Shown here: in pieces, positions 34,107 to 43,727 of the stretch | How the letters are laid out: each line of letters begins with the position of its first letter | Numbering within the stretch: the stretch's first letter is position 1 | DNA from: Paulinella micropora | Lineage: Eukaryota > Cercozoa > Imbricatea > Euglyphida > Paulinellidae | Reading direction: 5' to 3' | NCBI GenBank assembly: GCA_019918135.1 | Contig: WBZZ01006634.1 | Coordinates: 16,493-80,492, forward strand | DNA: 64,000 nucleotides | Program-made: the position numbers and the translations under genes | The notes under the pieces: model-generated | Database searches by the model: none | What the model was told of the DNA's origin: nothing | What the model saw: the letters and a program-made list of their open reading frames with translations, nothing else

Positions 34107-35645
34107 ATGTCCGCGCGCAAGCGCCAGAAAGTGGCGCACACCGATGACAAGTGCAGCCTGTTGGATTTGCCCGCCGACGTGTGGGAAATGGTTTTTCCTT
34201 TGGTGTCCGGCAGCCCTGACTGGCTGTACGCGGGGTGGATCCCCGTGTGCAAGAAAACGCGGGACATGCCGCGCCCCGAGAGTTGGTCGAGCCTGAAGAT
34301 TCGCGCGGGCAGCCCCCCGATCCCGGCCGCACGGTGGGCTGAATGGCGCGAAATCACTAGCGTGACCATTGACAAAAAGCTGCCGGCCGACAGGCTGTCG
34401 ATTTTGGCACAGATCCACGAAGCCAAGACTTGCGTGCACGGCCTGTTGCTCCCCGGCGATTTGGTGGATCTCGAACTACGGGAGGCAGCGAAGGTCACTG
34501 GCTTGCAGAGGCTGGGCTCCAGGGAGCCGCTGCTAGAAGCCCCCGGCGGCGGTCTAGCTAGCGCTGGCTCGGTGACTGCGGGGGCCTGGTGCGACCGTTG
34601 GCTGAACCTTGATCGCTGCACGAGAGTCAGCCCCGAAGCGCTAGCCGCTTACCTGACGCAGGTCCGGCCGCGCACCTTGTTGCTGGCCGGACTCAACCCG
34701 TTCCTAAGTAGACCCTCGACCATCGTGCCCTGCGGCAGCTCAGTCTTCGTAACTGCCGTACACTGACAGATCTCAGCTGGCTGGCGCCCCTAACCGAATT
34801 GCGGACGTTGGACCTGACCAACTGTTCCAGTATCACGGACAACGCTCTGGCCGCGGTGGCCGACCTACTGATGTTAACGCGGCTCACACTCTCTCGTTGT
34901 CAACTAATTACGGACGAAGGCTTAGACAACTTGTCGAATCTCAGCAACCTAATCTATCTAGATCTGGGCTTTCTCCGCGAACTGACTAATGTCCGGTTTC
35001 TGGAGAGCTTCTGTCGACTACAATATCTGCAACTCAGCCGCTGCCCGCTCGGCGACCTTTCGCTGGGCGTGCTCGCCAGCCTGACGAATCTGCGAATTCT
35101 AGACCTGGGAGGAAATACCTTTCTGACTGATGAGGGGCTTCGGCATTTGCGCCCCCTAGCGCATTTGGCAAAGTTATATCTAAGCTCGTGTACAGGTGTC
35201 AGAGGCACGGGGCTCGCACACCTACGGGCGTTGCACAACTGTGGACTTGCAGTATTTGAGCCTGGAAAACTGCACAAATGTGGAGGAAACCTACCTCCAA
35301 TATCTGCCAACGGCGCTGCAAGAGTTAAACCTCTACGGCTGCACCCAACTCACCGATGCCGCAGTAAGACAATTGCAGCACCTAAAAAGTCTGCGGATCC
35401 TGGATCTGGGCTGGGCAAATATTACTCCTGCCGGGGTTGCTCAATTGTGTGATCGGCTAGAACACCTGACGTTAGACAGTTGTGAACAGCTGGATGATCG
35501 CGTCTTTGAACACCTAGGTCGTCTCGGGCAGTTGCAACAACTAGATATTTTCTCTTGCACGCGAATTACCCGCGCAGCTATTACACGGTTCAGAATTGTG
35601 CGCCCCGGCTTGGTCATAGTGACAGACATAGACGAACAACAGTAA
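34107..35645 (+). pseudogene. F-box/LRR protein, third paralogue, two frameshifts
   Basis: ATG 34107 begins MSARKRQKVAH and an F-box (LLDLPADVWEMVFPLV) with the same downstream framework as copies A and B (IRAGSPPIPAARWAEWREI), then about ten LRRs to TAA 35645. The frame shifts near 34,715-34,728, where the LRR reading resumes as LRQLSLRNCRTLTDLSWL. It shifts again near 35,232-35,245, resuming as LQYLSLENCTN. Both shifts fall outside long homopolymers. All LRR units are otherwise well conserved, so the decay is recent or the shifts are assembly errors. Intact, it would be a ~510-residue SCF substrate receptor. It diverges enough from copies A and B to be an older duplicate. Confidence 0.82.
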
Positions 35646-35685
35646 AGAAATCAATAAAAAAAAACTGTTTTTAATTTCGAAGAGT

Positions 35686-37839
35686 TTACTCGTCAAGGCA
35701 CGCCACTTGGCAATGTACGCACACGCTGACCTCCTGCTTGTATGGAATGCCTGGCGCCTCTCGTGCCAGGTTGTTTTTGACGTGGTTGCTCTCGAGTAGC
35801 CCCAGCGCGTCGTCCGCATCTGCGAAGCTGCGCTTGGTGCAGGCGTGAGTGTCGGCCATCCTGCTGGAGGCCAGCAGCTGCGGCTGTAGCACCTTGGTGA
35901 TTAGCGTTTCATAATGTTGCAACAAGTACTTCGCCCGGGCCCGGGCCGTCACGTGGACAGAGGTAAGCATCATCCGTACACTGATGTGCTGGTCGTCTAG
36001 CCACTGTTCGCGCCAAACTCTGTCAATATACTCAGTATCCCCGAGGAACCTTGACAGCGAATCGATTGTCGCCTGACGGTTCTTGTGCTGCGGGTAGAAC
36101 AGGCACTGGAAGTGCGGCGAACAGACCGAGAAGTTCGGCGCAGCCTCTTGTTGCGCGGAGTTCGTAAACGTCTGGAAGTACGTGCGCCAGCCCCACCCCG
36201 TCGCGGTGCGCAGGACGTCGGCCTGGCTGACACGCGCGCCAGCAGAGAGTTGGGCGCCCAGGGCTCGGTCGTACAGGATGGCGAACAACAGTGCGACCGC
36301 GGCGTTCGCCTCCTCGGTGTCAGCGGGTAGTGCCTTGGTTTCTGGTTTGTTGTAACAGACAAACATACTACCGTCCTTACGACCGGCGGACAGCTCGAGC
36401 GCGCTGAGCAGCGACTGCCTCAGCAGGTCCAGCAGCGCGATAGCGTGGTTGTTACGGAAGGTGAGGGTCTCCCGCAGCAGGCAACGGGGGCAGCCGCAGT
36501 CATTGCTGTTGGTATGTGGCAGACGGTCGCTGAAGACGTTGACCCTGTTTTCGCCGTACCTCAGCTCCGCGGGCTTGGCGCCCTTTCTGGGCCAGAACAG
36601 CACGAGGTTGGGCCCCATGGAGCCCGAGAACGGCTTCCACACGTCGGCCAGCGCTGCTACCATCTGCTTGTCCGGGACGAATGCGTGGCTGTACAAAGTC
36701 GCCGCCTCGGCGTTGGACAGCACCCTGCCGAATTTCACTCGCGGCTCCTTTGTTTCCGGCTGGTGCGCCTCCCGGTTGAAGCGCGCGTTGCGGGGGCACG
36801 CGGGGTCTCCCGCGAGTCCCGGAATGTACTTGCCATTGCTAATTACTTTAGACAGCCACTTCGGCGTGCCGTGATTCTTGATCTCGTCGTTGGCTGCGGC
36901 CGCGCCCTGTTGTACCAACGGGAACGCCTCAAGTCCCAGCTTGAAACTTATGGCACTGTGCAGCTGCCGAATCGCCTCAAGTGCCGGGCGCGGCGCCGTC
37001 TGTGCAAAATTCTTGGACTCGAGTTGGCGGATGACGGTCTCTGTTGCCAGTACCTTGACGTTCACGCGGGCCCACGCAGACGGCGTCTGCCCTTTGGCGA
37101 AGGGCAGCGTGGCGTCCTCCACGACAGACACGCGGAAGCCCTGGCGCGCCAGGTCCTCGCACGTGCGTTTGACGCAAATGTCAGACGCCACCCCTGCGAC
37201 ATAGACGTGCGTAACCTGGCGCGCTCGCAGGATCTCCTTCAAGCTGTGGGAGCCGGCGGGGCCCGGGCATCGGACCTCGGTTTTGTTGTCGTTCTCGAAG
37301 ACGGCCGAGTTGGCGTCCACGTCTCGATGAAAGCCCTTGCGGAAATATGTCTGGGCCTCGGCCGCCACGCCATTTGTTGCCGCCACCAGCTCGCCGGACG
37401 GCGTGTCCGGTGGCGGCGCGAGGACTTTTAGCTCTTTGGTAACCTGCTGCCCTGGCGTGCCTTCTATGCAGTGGCTGTTGTACAGCTGCTGCGTGATGGT
37501 GGTGCCCTTGTAGTTGCACTGGATCCGGTCCTGGCCGATTTTTTGCGCCTGGGGGAGCTGGGCGTGTGTGTCTGTTGAACCAAGAAAGGAGACGTGATCG
37601 GGCGGGTGCGTGTCGAGCGTCCAGACCACGAGGCCGAACGGCACTTCCGACAACAAACGCTTGATGTTGTCGAAACAACCGTTGACGACGTTGGGCGGAT
37701 TGTGCTCCAGGTTGGCCAAGGACAGTTTTCCGTCTTTGGCGCAAAAATCGGTCTGCATGTCGACGACCACGAGCCCACTCTCGTGCAAACAGTGGAACGA
37801 GGCCGAGCAGCTCGGGGCTACCCTGGCGTGGCTCTTCAT
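35686..37839 (-). CDS. Nicotinamidase/isochorismatase-like enzyme fused to a large unknown domain
   Basis: 717 residues from ATG 37839. Residues about 20-250 form a cysteine-hydrolase (isochorismatase) domain. VVVDMQTDFC holds the catalytic Asp; DTHPPDH and NSHCIEGTPGQQ fit the Asp/His metal ligands of nicotinamidases; VAGVASDICVKRT holds the catalytic Cys. Nicotinamidases hydrolyse nicotinamide to nicotinate in NAD salvage; the metal-site motifs favour that over isochorismatase. The domain is longer than a typical PNC1 because of an insert around the GELVAATNG/FRKGFHRD segment. The remaining ~450 residues match nothing I recognise. They contain CGCPRCLLRE (a possible metal site), a WKPFSGSMGPNLVLFWPRKG stretch and helical segments. 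There is no signal peptide. It converges with the third F-box gene, about 40 bases away. Read-through fusion seems unlikely, as the frame is continuous and clean. Confidence 0.82.
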   Translation of the reverse strand: MKSHARVAPSCSASFHCLHESGLVVVDMQTDFCAKDGKLSLANLEHNPPNVVNGCFDNIKRLLSEVPFGLVVWTLDTHPPDHVSFLGSTDTHAQLPQAQKIGQDRIQCNYKGTTITQQLYNSHCIEGTPGQQVTKELKVLAPPPDTPSGELVAATNGVAAEAQTYFRKGFHRDVDANSAVFENDNKTEVRCPGPAGSHSLKEILRARQVTHVYVAGVASDICVKRTCEDLARQGFRVSVVEDATLPFAKGQTPSAWARVNVKVLATETVIRQLESKNFAQTAPRPALEAIRQLHSAISFKLGLEAFPLVQQGAAAANDEIKNHGTPKWLSKVISNGKYIPGLAGDPACPRNARFNREAHQPETKEPRVKFGRVLSNAEAATLYSHAFVPDKQMVAALADVWKPFSGSMGPNLVLFWPRKGAKPAELRYGENRVNVFSDRLPHTNSNDCGCPRCLLRETLTFRNNHAIALLDLLRQSLLSALELSAGRKDGSMFVCYNKPETKALPADTEEANAAVALLFAILYDRALGAQLSAGARVSQADVLRTATGWGWRTYFQTFTNSAQQEAAPNFSVCSPHFQCLFYPQHKNRQATIDSLSRFLGDTEYIDRVWREQWLDDQHISVRMMLTSVHVTARARAKYLLQHYETLITKVLQPQLLASSRMADTHACTKRSFADADDALGLLESNHVKNNLAREAPGIPYKQEVSVCVHCQVACLDE

Positions 37840-38249
37840 CGTCAGGGCGCGCCGAAACACAACGACGAAGGAAAGGGGGGAGGGGAAAGCTTTTAAAAAA
37901 AGAAAAGCCTCTTTGCTTTGTTTTTGGTTTCTTTTCTTAGATTAAATTTGGCAGGCCAAGTAAGCCCCGCCTTTTCCCACCCCCTTTTTTTTGGGGTCCT
38001 CTTTGAGAATTTGGTTTGGGGAGGGGGGGGAAAAGGCGGGGGGGGGGGGGTCATAGTCCTTCCTTTTAATTAAAACACACACAAAATCAGGTGATTCATT
38101 TGGGGATGGGGAGGGGAGTTGAGGGTGTGTGTGTGGGGGGGTGAAAGAAGCGGGATTGGCTCTAGAGAGAGAGAGAGCGCGTGTGTGTAGTAGGGAGGGA
38201 GAAAGGGCGGGGGGAGGGGCTATGCTTTTCATTGCCTGTTCTTACAGAG
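37840..38249. other. Intergenic with G-rich runs
   Basis: Several G runs (13 G at about 38,039) and a GAGAGA stretch near 38,165. No gene is supported. Confidence 0.4.
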
Positions 38250-39920
38250 TTAGGCGGGTCCTGCATCCTCGAGAAATAAACTGCGCGGTGACCGCGGTTC
38301 TGCGTATTCCAGACGCCAGCCCCTGGATAGGGTCACGCGGGGCCTGGAGGTGCCACGGTAGAGCAAGACGGCTCTCTGGCCACTGGGCCTAGGGGGCAAA
38401 CTGACTTTCTTCCAGTCCAGCGCTGGGCATCCCTCAATTGTCAGCCGGACCTCGCCTTCCACCTGCAGGTCCGCGTGCAGCTGAATTTCGGTAAGTTGTG
38501 CACAGTCTCTGACGTCCAAGGTCAAGGCTGCAAGCCTCCAGCGCGCGCCAGCAGGCGTAGTTATCTTTTTGAGCTTTGGTAGGCACTCTAGTTTTACACT
38601 TGTAGCAAATTCTGGCTGCGGCCCTGCGAACAGCCAAGAAGACAGAATTGGCCAGCTACTAGAAATAATTTTGTTCTCACGGCCTTGTTCCAAAGCCCTT
38701 GGCAGCGCGATCTCTGCCAGCCCAGTACAGTTTTCTATGGTCATTGAGATTAATTGCTTGGCCTGTATTTCCTGCGGCAGCTTCAGCGCCTTTTGTTCAA
38801 AAAAAACATTGTTACGAAAACCTATGTCTGCCCTTCTGCAGTTTACTCGTGCGGGTAGCGAGACATTCTTTAGCTCGGAGCAATCATGCAAAGAGAAAAG
38901 GAATCTCGCATAGGCCGAGACTCCGGTGAGCGCGGTAGATTCTTGTCGAAGTGTGATCTCTTGCCTGGCACACCGTGATATTGTGTAGTCCGTGTTCACC
39001 AGAGCGTTGATCTCTAGTTTCGGTTTTGTTTTTTGCAAACCCTCGATCTTTAGGCCGACGGGCCAGACGTCGTCGGCATTGCCGAGGCTGACCGATTCCA
39101 GCTCCGGCAGGTTCTGTAAGCAGACCGTGCACGGCCAGTCGAGCGCGTCGAAATAGCCAACGCCGCGATCACGCGGGCGCTGGCTCAGAGCAAAGCGTTT
39201 TAGCGCCGGGCAATCCTTGATGGTCAAGGCCGCGTCCTTCATTTCCAGGAACTTGATTTGGTGCAAATTCAGCTCCCGGGCCTGGACTTCGCTGATGGTA
39301 AATTCCTCTCCTTCCGGCAGCCTGATGTCCAGCCAGTGCAGGCACAGGTGCCCGATCGGGGAGTGGGGCCAGGCCGCGAACGGGAAATGTTTTTCGTCTT
39401 CTCTGGTCAGCGTCAGTTGCTCCGTGTCGTCCTTTTCGTTCCTGGAGATGACCAGCCGTTTCAGGCGCCAGTTGGGCGGGAATAGGTACTCGACTACCTT
39501 TCTGATTGCCTCCCAGTAGTGCTGCTTGGGGATCTCACTGGCGAAGTCGGGCACGGGCAAGGGAGAGAAAATGGCCTTGCCCCTACCCCGCAGGTAACCC
39601 ACCAAACTCGACCAGTCGCGGGGCCCTGTTTCGACAGTGATGAGGCCTGCTTTAAAGCGTGCGGATCTGCGGCCGTACATGCGTGCGTTCAGTTGCCTAC
39701 ACCATAGTTCTTCTTTCTGAAAAAATTCTTGTTTGAAGGTTTCAACGTCTTTTTCGTCAGGCTTTTCATAAAATCGCCACAGCAAGTAACTAGCGAGCAA
39801 TAGAGCGCCCAGGTCCTTCTTTGCGTCATCTGGAGGACAAATAGTGCTGGACAAAGCGGCAAGCCTGGCTTCAGGAACATAGGGCCCGAGCACGTCGCAG
39901 GGCAACTCTTGGAAACTCAT
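38250..39920 (-). CDS. Divergent LRR protein with possible F-box
   Basis: 556 residues from ATG 39920 (MSFQELPCDVLGPYV), ending at 38250. The first 15 residues resemble the start of an F-box (LP.DVL), but the rest of that motif is weak. Residues ~60-170 are unrecognised. From about 190 onward there are irregular leucine-rich units centred on phrases such as LTIKDCPALKRFAL, LPELESVSLGNADD, LISMTIENCTGLAEIALP and LRLTIEGCPALDWKKV, typical of cysteine-containing or plant-NLR-like LRRs. No signal peptide is present. The upstream frame through 40,247 is translated low-complexity sequence and is excluded. It is probably a further protein-interaction receptor. SCF membership is inference from the weak F-box and the presence of SKP1 and F-box genes nearby. 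Confidence 0.72.
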   Translation of the reverse strand: MSFQELPCDVLGPYVPEARLAALSSTICPPDDAKKDLGALLLASYLLWRFYEKPDEKDVETFKQEFFQKEELWCRQLNARMYGRRSARFKAGLITVETGPRDWSSLVGYLRGRGKAIFSPLPVPDFASEIPKQHYWEAIRKVVEYLFPPNWRLKRLVISRNEKDDTEQLTLTREDEKHFPFAAWPHSPIGHLCLHWLDIRLPEGEEFTISEVQARELNLHQIKFLEMKDAALTIKDCPALKRFALSQRPRDRGVGYFDALDWPCTVCLQNLPELESVSLGNADDVWPVGLKIEGLQKTKPKLEINALVNTDYTISRCARQEITLRQESTALTGVSAYARFLFSLHDCSELKNVSLPARVNCRRADIGFRNNVFFEQKALKLPQEIQAKQLISMTIENCTGLAEIALPRALEQGRENKIISSSWPILSSWLFAGPQPEFATSVKLECLPKLKKITTPAGARWRLAALTLDVRDCAQLTEIQLHADLQVEGEVRLTIEGCPALDWKKVSLPPRPSGQRAVLLYRGTSRPRVTLSRGWRLEYAEPRSPRSLFLEDAGPA

Positions 39921-40266
39921 GTTTTTCTTTTTTTTTTTGTTGCTGTTAAAATACTGGCAAGACGGGGAGTGAGCAGGTTTAGAGAGAGAGAGAGAGAGAG
40001 AAGGCGCGCGCGGGTGCGGGGGGGGGATGCCTGATAGAAAATACAGCCCGGCTGTGGAAGGCGGATTTAAACCAACAGACGCAAAGGAGAGATTTAAGGG
40101 GGGGGGGGGGGGCGAATGGCCGCTGCCCCCCTCTCTCTCCCCACCCCCGCACCCGCGCGCTGAAACTCCCCCCCACCCTTGAAAGAGCTTTTTTCTTAAT
40201 AGTCCCGAATTTGTTTCCCCACCTTCGGGCTGGGCGGCACAAGACAAGAGAGAGAGAAAAAAAAGT
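39921..40266. other. Intergenic, GA and G tracts
   Basis: Contains a (GA)n run at about 39,981-40,001 and a G run near 40,098. No gene is supported. Confidence 0.4.
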
Positions 40267-40659
40267 CTATTCTTTATGTTCCTTGCCGCGGCGCACGGGA
40301 CAATCTTGGTCGAACAGCGGGGGCCTCAGCGCTAGGACCAGCCTCAGTTGCGCGGCCGTTAGGAAGTGCACGGTCAGTTCGCTGTCCACGAGGCAGGCCC
40401 TGGGCAGCGATTGTGCGTCCTTCGAGGATTGCAGCCACAGGATGAACTCGAAGTTGAGCAGGCCCAGCAGGGCTTCCACGCACTTGTTCGTCGTCAGGGG
40501 CACGGGACACACGCGGGCCGTGCGCAGTGCAATCCAGGGGTCGTTCTGCAAGTAAAGCACTTTGCCCTTGCACAGCACGTGGTGCGTCTGATGGTGACTG
40601 CACAGCGGTTTGCAGCTCTTCTTCAGGCCGTGTGGTGCGACGGCAGCCTCGGCCGACAT
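40267..40659 (-). CDS. Hypothetical 130-residue protein with Cys/His motif
   Basis: Frame from ATG 40659 (MSAEAAVAPHGLKK) to 40267. Near the N-terminus, SCKPLCSHHQTHHVLCKGK has three Cys and four His in 16 residues, a likely zinc-binding or redox cluster. The rest is a compact globular-looking segment (VLYLQNDPWIALRTARVCPV, LLGLLNFEFILWLQ). No family recognised. A Thr/Arg-rich frame offset on the same strand is judged a shadow because it lacks hydrophobic core patterns. Confidence 0.6.
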   Translation of the reverse strand: MSAEAAVAPHGLKKSCKPLCSHHQTHHVLCKGKVLYLQNDPWIALRTARVCPVPLTTNKCVEALLGLLNFEFILWLQSSKDAQSLPRACLVDSELTVHFLTAAQLRLVLALRPPLFDQDCPVRRGKEHKE

Positions 40660-41016
40660 CTTGGGCCGTTCTCTCGTCTCCTTTTTTTCTCTTGCCACCC
40701 CTTTCGCCCGCACCCGACATTTCCTTTCTTTTTTTTAAAACCCCAGCCCCCCTCCTCCCCTTCTTTTCCCCCTCTCTGTCTTTTTTGGGGGGTTTTGTTT
40801 TCTTTTTCGGTTTTTTTTTGGTGCCTTTCCCCCCCCCCCCCCCTCGCCACGTACCCTCCGTGTCTTTTTCCTGCAGATTTGCCTGTCCCTTCCCGCTCTC
40901 TCCTCCCAGCCATGCGCACCCGCCCCGCTTTTCTTTTTTTCCTTTGCCCCACCCCCTTTCCCCCCTCCCCCCCCCCCAAAAAAAAAACCAGCCACCAAAG
41001 AAAAAAGAACGTGCAG
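40660..41016. promoter_or_regulatory. Divergent intergenic region, C/T-rich
   Basis: It separates divergent genes and should contain both promoters. The + strand is strongly pyrimidine-rich, with C runs near 40,830 and 40,967. A CAG directly precedes the ATG at 41017. Confidence 0.4.
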
Positions 41017-41487
41017 ATGAACGAGGCTTTCTGGCTCTGGGCGGTCAACCAGTTCCTGCAGGACAGCGAGGGTCTCGTGCGCTACGGAGAAACCCGCGAC
41101 CCGGAGGCGCAAGTGCTGTCCGATCTCAAGAAGTTCCACGCGGTACTAGAGTGGAACATGATCGACGAGCACCGGCAGAGGCTGGCCGAGCTCGTGGCGG
41201 GCACGGGGTCGCATTCGCGCTCGGAGGCGTCCGGCGAGAGCGCGCGGCCCGGCCGGGTTGTGTGGGACCCCCCCCTGCCGCTCAAGGATCCCGGCGAAGG
41301 CACGCAAAGGCGCGGCGGGCAGCGCCGCAAATCAGCTGCTCCGCGCGTCGCCGACCGCGACAGACACTTTCTGTACGTGCCACACCTGCGCGCCTGTGCG
41401 CCCCCGGCCTGGGCGGGCAAGAACCGTGCCGAACGGTATAAACACCAAGTCGTCTTTGTGCGCACGCCACCATCGACAGTACAATAA
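41017..41487 (+). CDS. Hypothetical 156-residue protein
   Basis: ATG 41017 (MNEAFWLWAVNQFL) follows the low-complexity tract, and I take it as the start. The first ~70 residues are helical and acidic (DLKKFHAVLEWNMIDEHRQRL). The remainder is basic and Pro/Arg-rich (RRGGQRRKSAAPRVADRDR), ending near QVVFVRTPPSTVQ. No family recognised and no signal peptide. The stop codon overlaps an AATAAA polyadenylation signal (CAATAAAACG), which suggests a very short 3'UTR. It converges with the next gene. Confidence 0.55.
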   Translation: MNEAFWLWAVNQFLQDSEGLVRYGETRDPEAQVLSDLKKFHAVLEWNMIDEHRQRLAELVAGTGSHSRSEASGESARPGRVVWDPPLPLKDPGEGTQRRGGQRRKSAAPRVADRDRHFLYVPHLRACAPPAWAGKNRAERYKHQVVFVRTPPSTVQ

Positions 41488-41723
41488 AACGTTTTTCTGT
41501 ACACCGGCGCTGGCCAACAGGTATTAAAACCAGTGGGGTGAGGAATTCTTCGCCCCCCCTTTTTTTTTCTGAAACGACACCCCTCAACGACGCCGGAATA
41601 GGCTCCACAACTTTTAATGCAAAACTTTTTCTCCGGCAGTGAAAAGGACCGGACAACCAACCAAAAGGGGGGGGAAAGAGAAAAATATCAGAGTGCGAGA
41701 GAAGGCCTCGGCTTGTGTTTGTT

Positions 41724-43343
41724 TTACACGTCGTCGATGATGACGTTGGCGTCGTCGTCGGGCTCCTGCACCACGCCCCCCGACACAACCGCCACCGTCG
41801 TGGTGTCGCGTCTCTCGCCGGGCGCGTAGCCCCCCTCCTCCCACCCCGCACAGTCCGACGCCTGCTCGGCCGGATCCGTGGCCTGGTCAAAGGCGTTTTC
41901 CGCGTCCCAGAGGAACAGGAACTTGGGCACCCGTTTGAGGCACAGCGCGCCCTGCGACAGCGGGTCGAAACTCGCGCGGATCGAGAACCCCACGCTCGCC
42001 ACGGCGCCGGGGCGCACACAGCGGCTGGCCTGCTCGTCCGTCATGACGGGGTGGCCGGGCGCGCGCATGTCGCGGATGTACAGCTCGTTGAACTTGTAGC
42101 CCCCCGATGCGTCCTGGGGTCCTGGCTTCTTCTTTGAGCCCCAGCTGCGCTGGCCGGCATTCACGAAAGTGTTTACGTTGGAGAACGAGTAGTTGGCCTG
42201 CGTCTGCAGCACCAGCGCCGGCGCTTCGTTGGGCTGCGAGTCCGCCTTCTTGAAGTAGCAGCCGCTCTTCACGTAGCGCGTCAGCCCCTTGCGCTCTTCG
42301 GGGGTCTTGGCCGAGAACTCTTCACCCTTGCTCCGCAGCAGCACCTCGCGGAACTTGGTGCGCACGGCCTCCGGGTACGTGCCGTCGGCGTTCTTGCTGG
42401 CCCCCAAGTCCAGCGCGATGTCCTTGAGCTTGTTGCTCACGCACGGCATGACCTGGCACAACAGCGTGGCCTTCTGGCCGTCCCCGAGCGCGTCCAGCAC
42501 GCAGAAGACGGGCAGGAACTCGAGCCACAGGTCGAACACCACGGCGAGCGCGCCCACCTCGCACATTTGGCCGCGCAAAGAAGCCACCTGCACCGGCGGC
42601 GCCGCCTTGGACGCGCGGGCGCTCACCATGAAGCTGCGTTGCACGCGTTCGGGCTTCACGCTGTCTCCCAGGGGGTCCGAGTTGTACCTGTGCGCAAAGT
42701 CTTCGGGGTCGCGGTACGAGCCGTAGCAGAGCCGCCCATAGGCGGCCTTCTCCGCTTCCGTCACGTGGCTGGAAAAGAAGAGCTTGCAGCCCCCGCCGAT
42801 CACGCCTGCTGGAGTTGCCAGCAGGTAGCCCTTCTTGAACAGCCTGCCGGACTGGGGGTCGGCACGGAACTTGAGGGACACGATTTCCTTGTTCGCGTCC
42901 TTGTACGACGCCTCTTTCTTGAGCTGGTAGATTTCGCTCGGCGGGGGCAGGAAGCGCACGAGTTCGACCCAGCCGCGGCCCGTGGCGGGGGAGTGAACTC
43001 GCACGAGCGTGTACTGCAGCAAGAAGCTGGTGTCCACGAACGATTGCCAGAAGCCGCTGTGCAGCGTTTTGTACACCTTGTCGAGCCCCGCAAAGAGTTC
43101 GTCGGGCACCTCGCCGAGAGGGACCAGGCCCTCGAGGTTGGTTGCCGGCTCCAGGCTGCGCCGCAACAGCTCCGACACCCAGTTCTCCGGCGTCAGGTTG
43201 CCAAAGAAGCGGCCGACTGGCTCGGCGGCGGCCTCCGTGCAGACGCGCTTCGATTCTGCGTCCCACTCCGAAGCCTCTTCTCCCTTGTCGTGGCGGGCCT
43301 TCTTGGCCTTGCCGCTCTGTTCCTTGGCTGCGCGTTTGCTCAT
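41724..43343 (-). CDS. Hypothetical 539-residue protein with nuclear-type N-terminus
   Basis: ATG 43343 opens MSKRAAKEQSGKAKKARHD, a good candidate nuclear localisation signal. The body is globular, even in composition and uninterrupted to 41724. It includes HSGFWQSFVDTSFLLQYTLV, KKGYLLATPAGVIGGGCKLF, QANYSFSNVNTFVNAGQRSW and a C-terminal ~100 residues with YKFNELYIRDMRAPGHPVM and GFSIRASFDPLSQGAL. The tail is acidic (EPDDDANVIIDD). Acidic C-termini on basic-N-terminal proteins occur in single-stranded DNA-binding proteins, but I see no family match and do not assign one. The clean coding pattern and length make the gene convincing. The Pro/Gly-rich frame upstream of 43343 is translated homopolymer. 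Confidence 0.78.
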   Translation of the reverse strand: MSKRAAKEQSGKAKKARHDKGEEASEWDAESKRVCTEAAAEPVGRFFGNLTPENWVSELLRRSLEPATNLEGLVPLGEVPDELFAGLDKVYKTLHSGFWQSFVDTSFLLQYTLVRVHSPATGRGWVELVRFLPPPSEIYQLKKEASYKDANKEIVSLKFRADPQSGRLFKKGYLLATPAGVIGGGCKLFFSSHVTEAEKAAYGRLCYGSYRDPEDFAHRYNSDPLGDSVKPERVQRSFMVSARASKAAPPVQVASLRGQMCEVGALAVVFDLWLEFLPVFCVLDALGDGQKATLLCQVMPCVSNKLKDIALDLGASKNADGTYPEAVRTKFREVLLRSKGEEFSAKTPEERKGLTRYVKSGCYFKKADSQPNEAPALVLQTQANYSFSNVNTFVNAGQRSWGSKKKPGPQDASGGYKFNELYIRDMRAPGHPVMTDEQASRCVRPGAVASVGFSIRASFDPLSQGALCLKRVPKFLFLWDAENAFDQATDPAEQASDCAGWEEGGYAPGERRDTTTVAVVSGGVVQEPDDDANVIIDDV

Positions 43344-43727
43344 GGAGGGGGACGATTTCTGCACGAAGCCCCCTCTGGCGCGCGAACAGAGGGGTTGGGT
43401 GCGAATCTCTTGCGCGGCCCCCCCCCCCGCGGCAACGCCTTTTTTTCGTTGGTTGGTGGGCCCCCCCCCGGCAATGCCTTTTTTTTTCGTTGGTTGGTGG
43501 CCCCCCCCCCCCCCCCGCTTCCTTCTTTCTATGCCCCCGCCCCCGGGGGAGGTTTTTCCCAAATCTCCCCCGTCCGGGGTTTTTTTGGTTTTCTGTTCGC
43601 TCCTTGCCCCACCCCCCGAAGCGCCGCCACGGATTGAGGGGGAGACAGGAACAAGAGGGCTCACAACCTGCCTTTTTTTGGGAGTATCTGAGCTCTAAAA
43701 ATAACAAAGTGTGAAACCCTCAAAAAA
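43344..43727. promoter_or_regulatory. Divergent intergenic region with repeated C-rich motif
   Basis: Two tandem copies of a ~55-bp unit (C-rich run, then GGCAA(C/T)GCCTTTTTTTCGTTGGTTGGTGG) lie at about 43,415-43,503, upstream of divergent genes. No coding sequence. Confidence 0.5.

Noticed and set aside
1..43700. Whole left block as a giant-virus insertion
   Set aside because: SKP1, F-box and ORFan content is compatible, but no capsid, ATPase, polymerase or other hallmark gene is visible, so it cannot be claimed.
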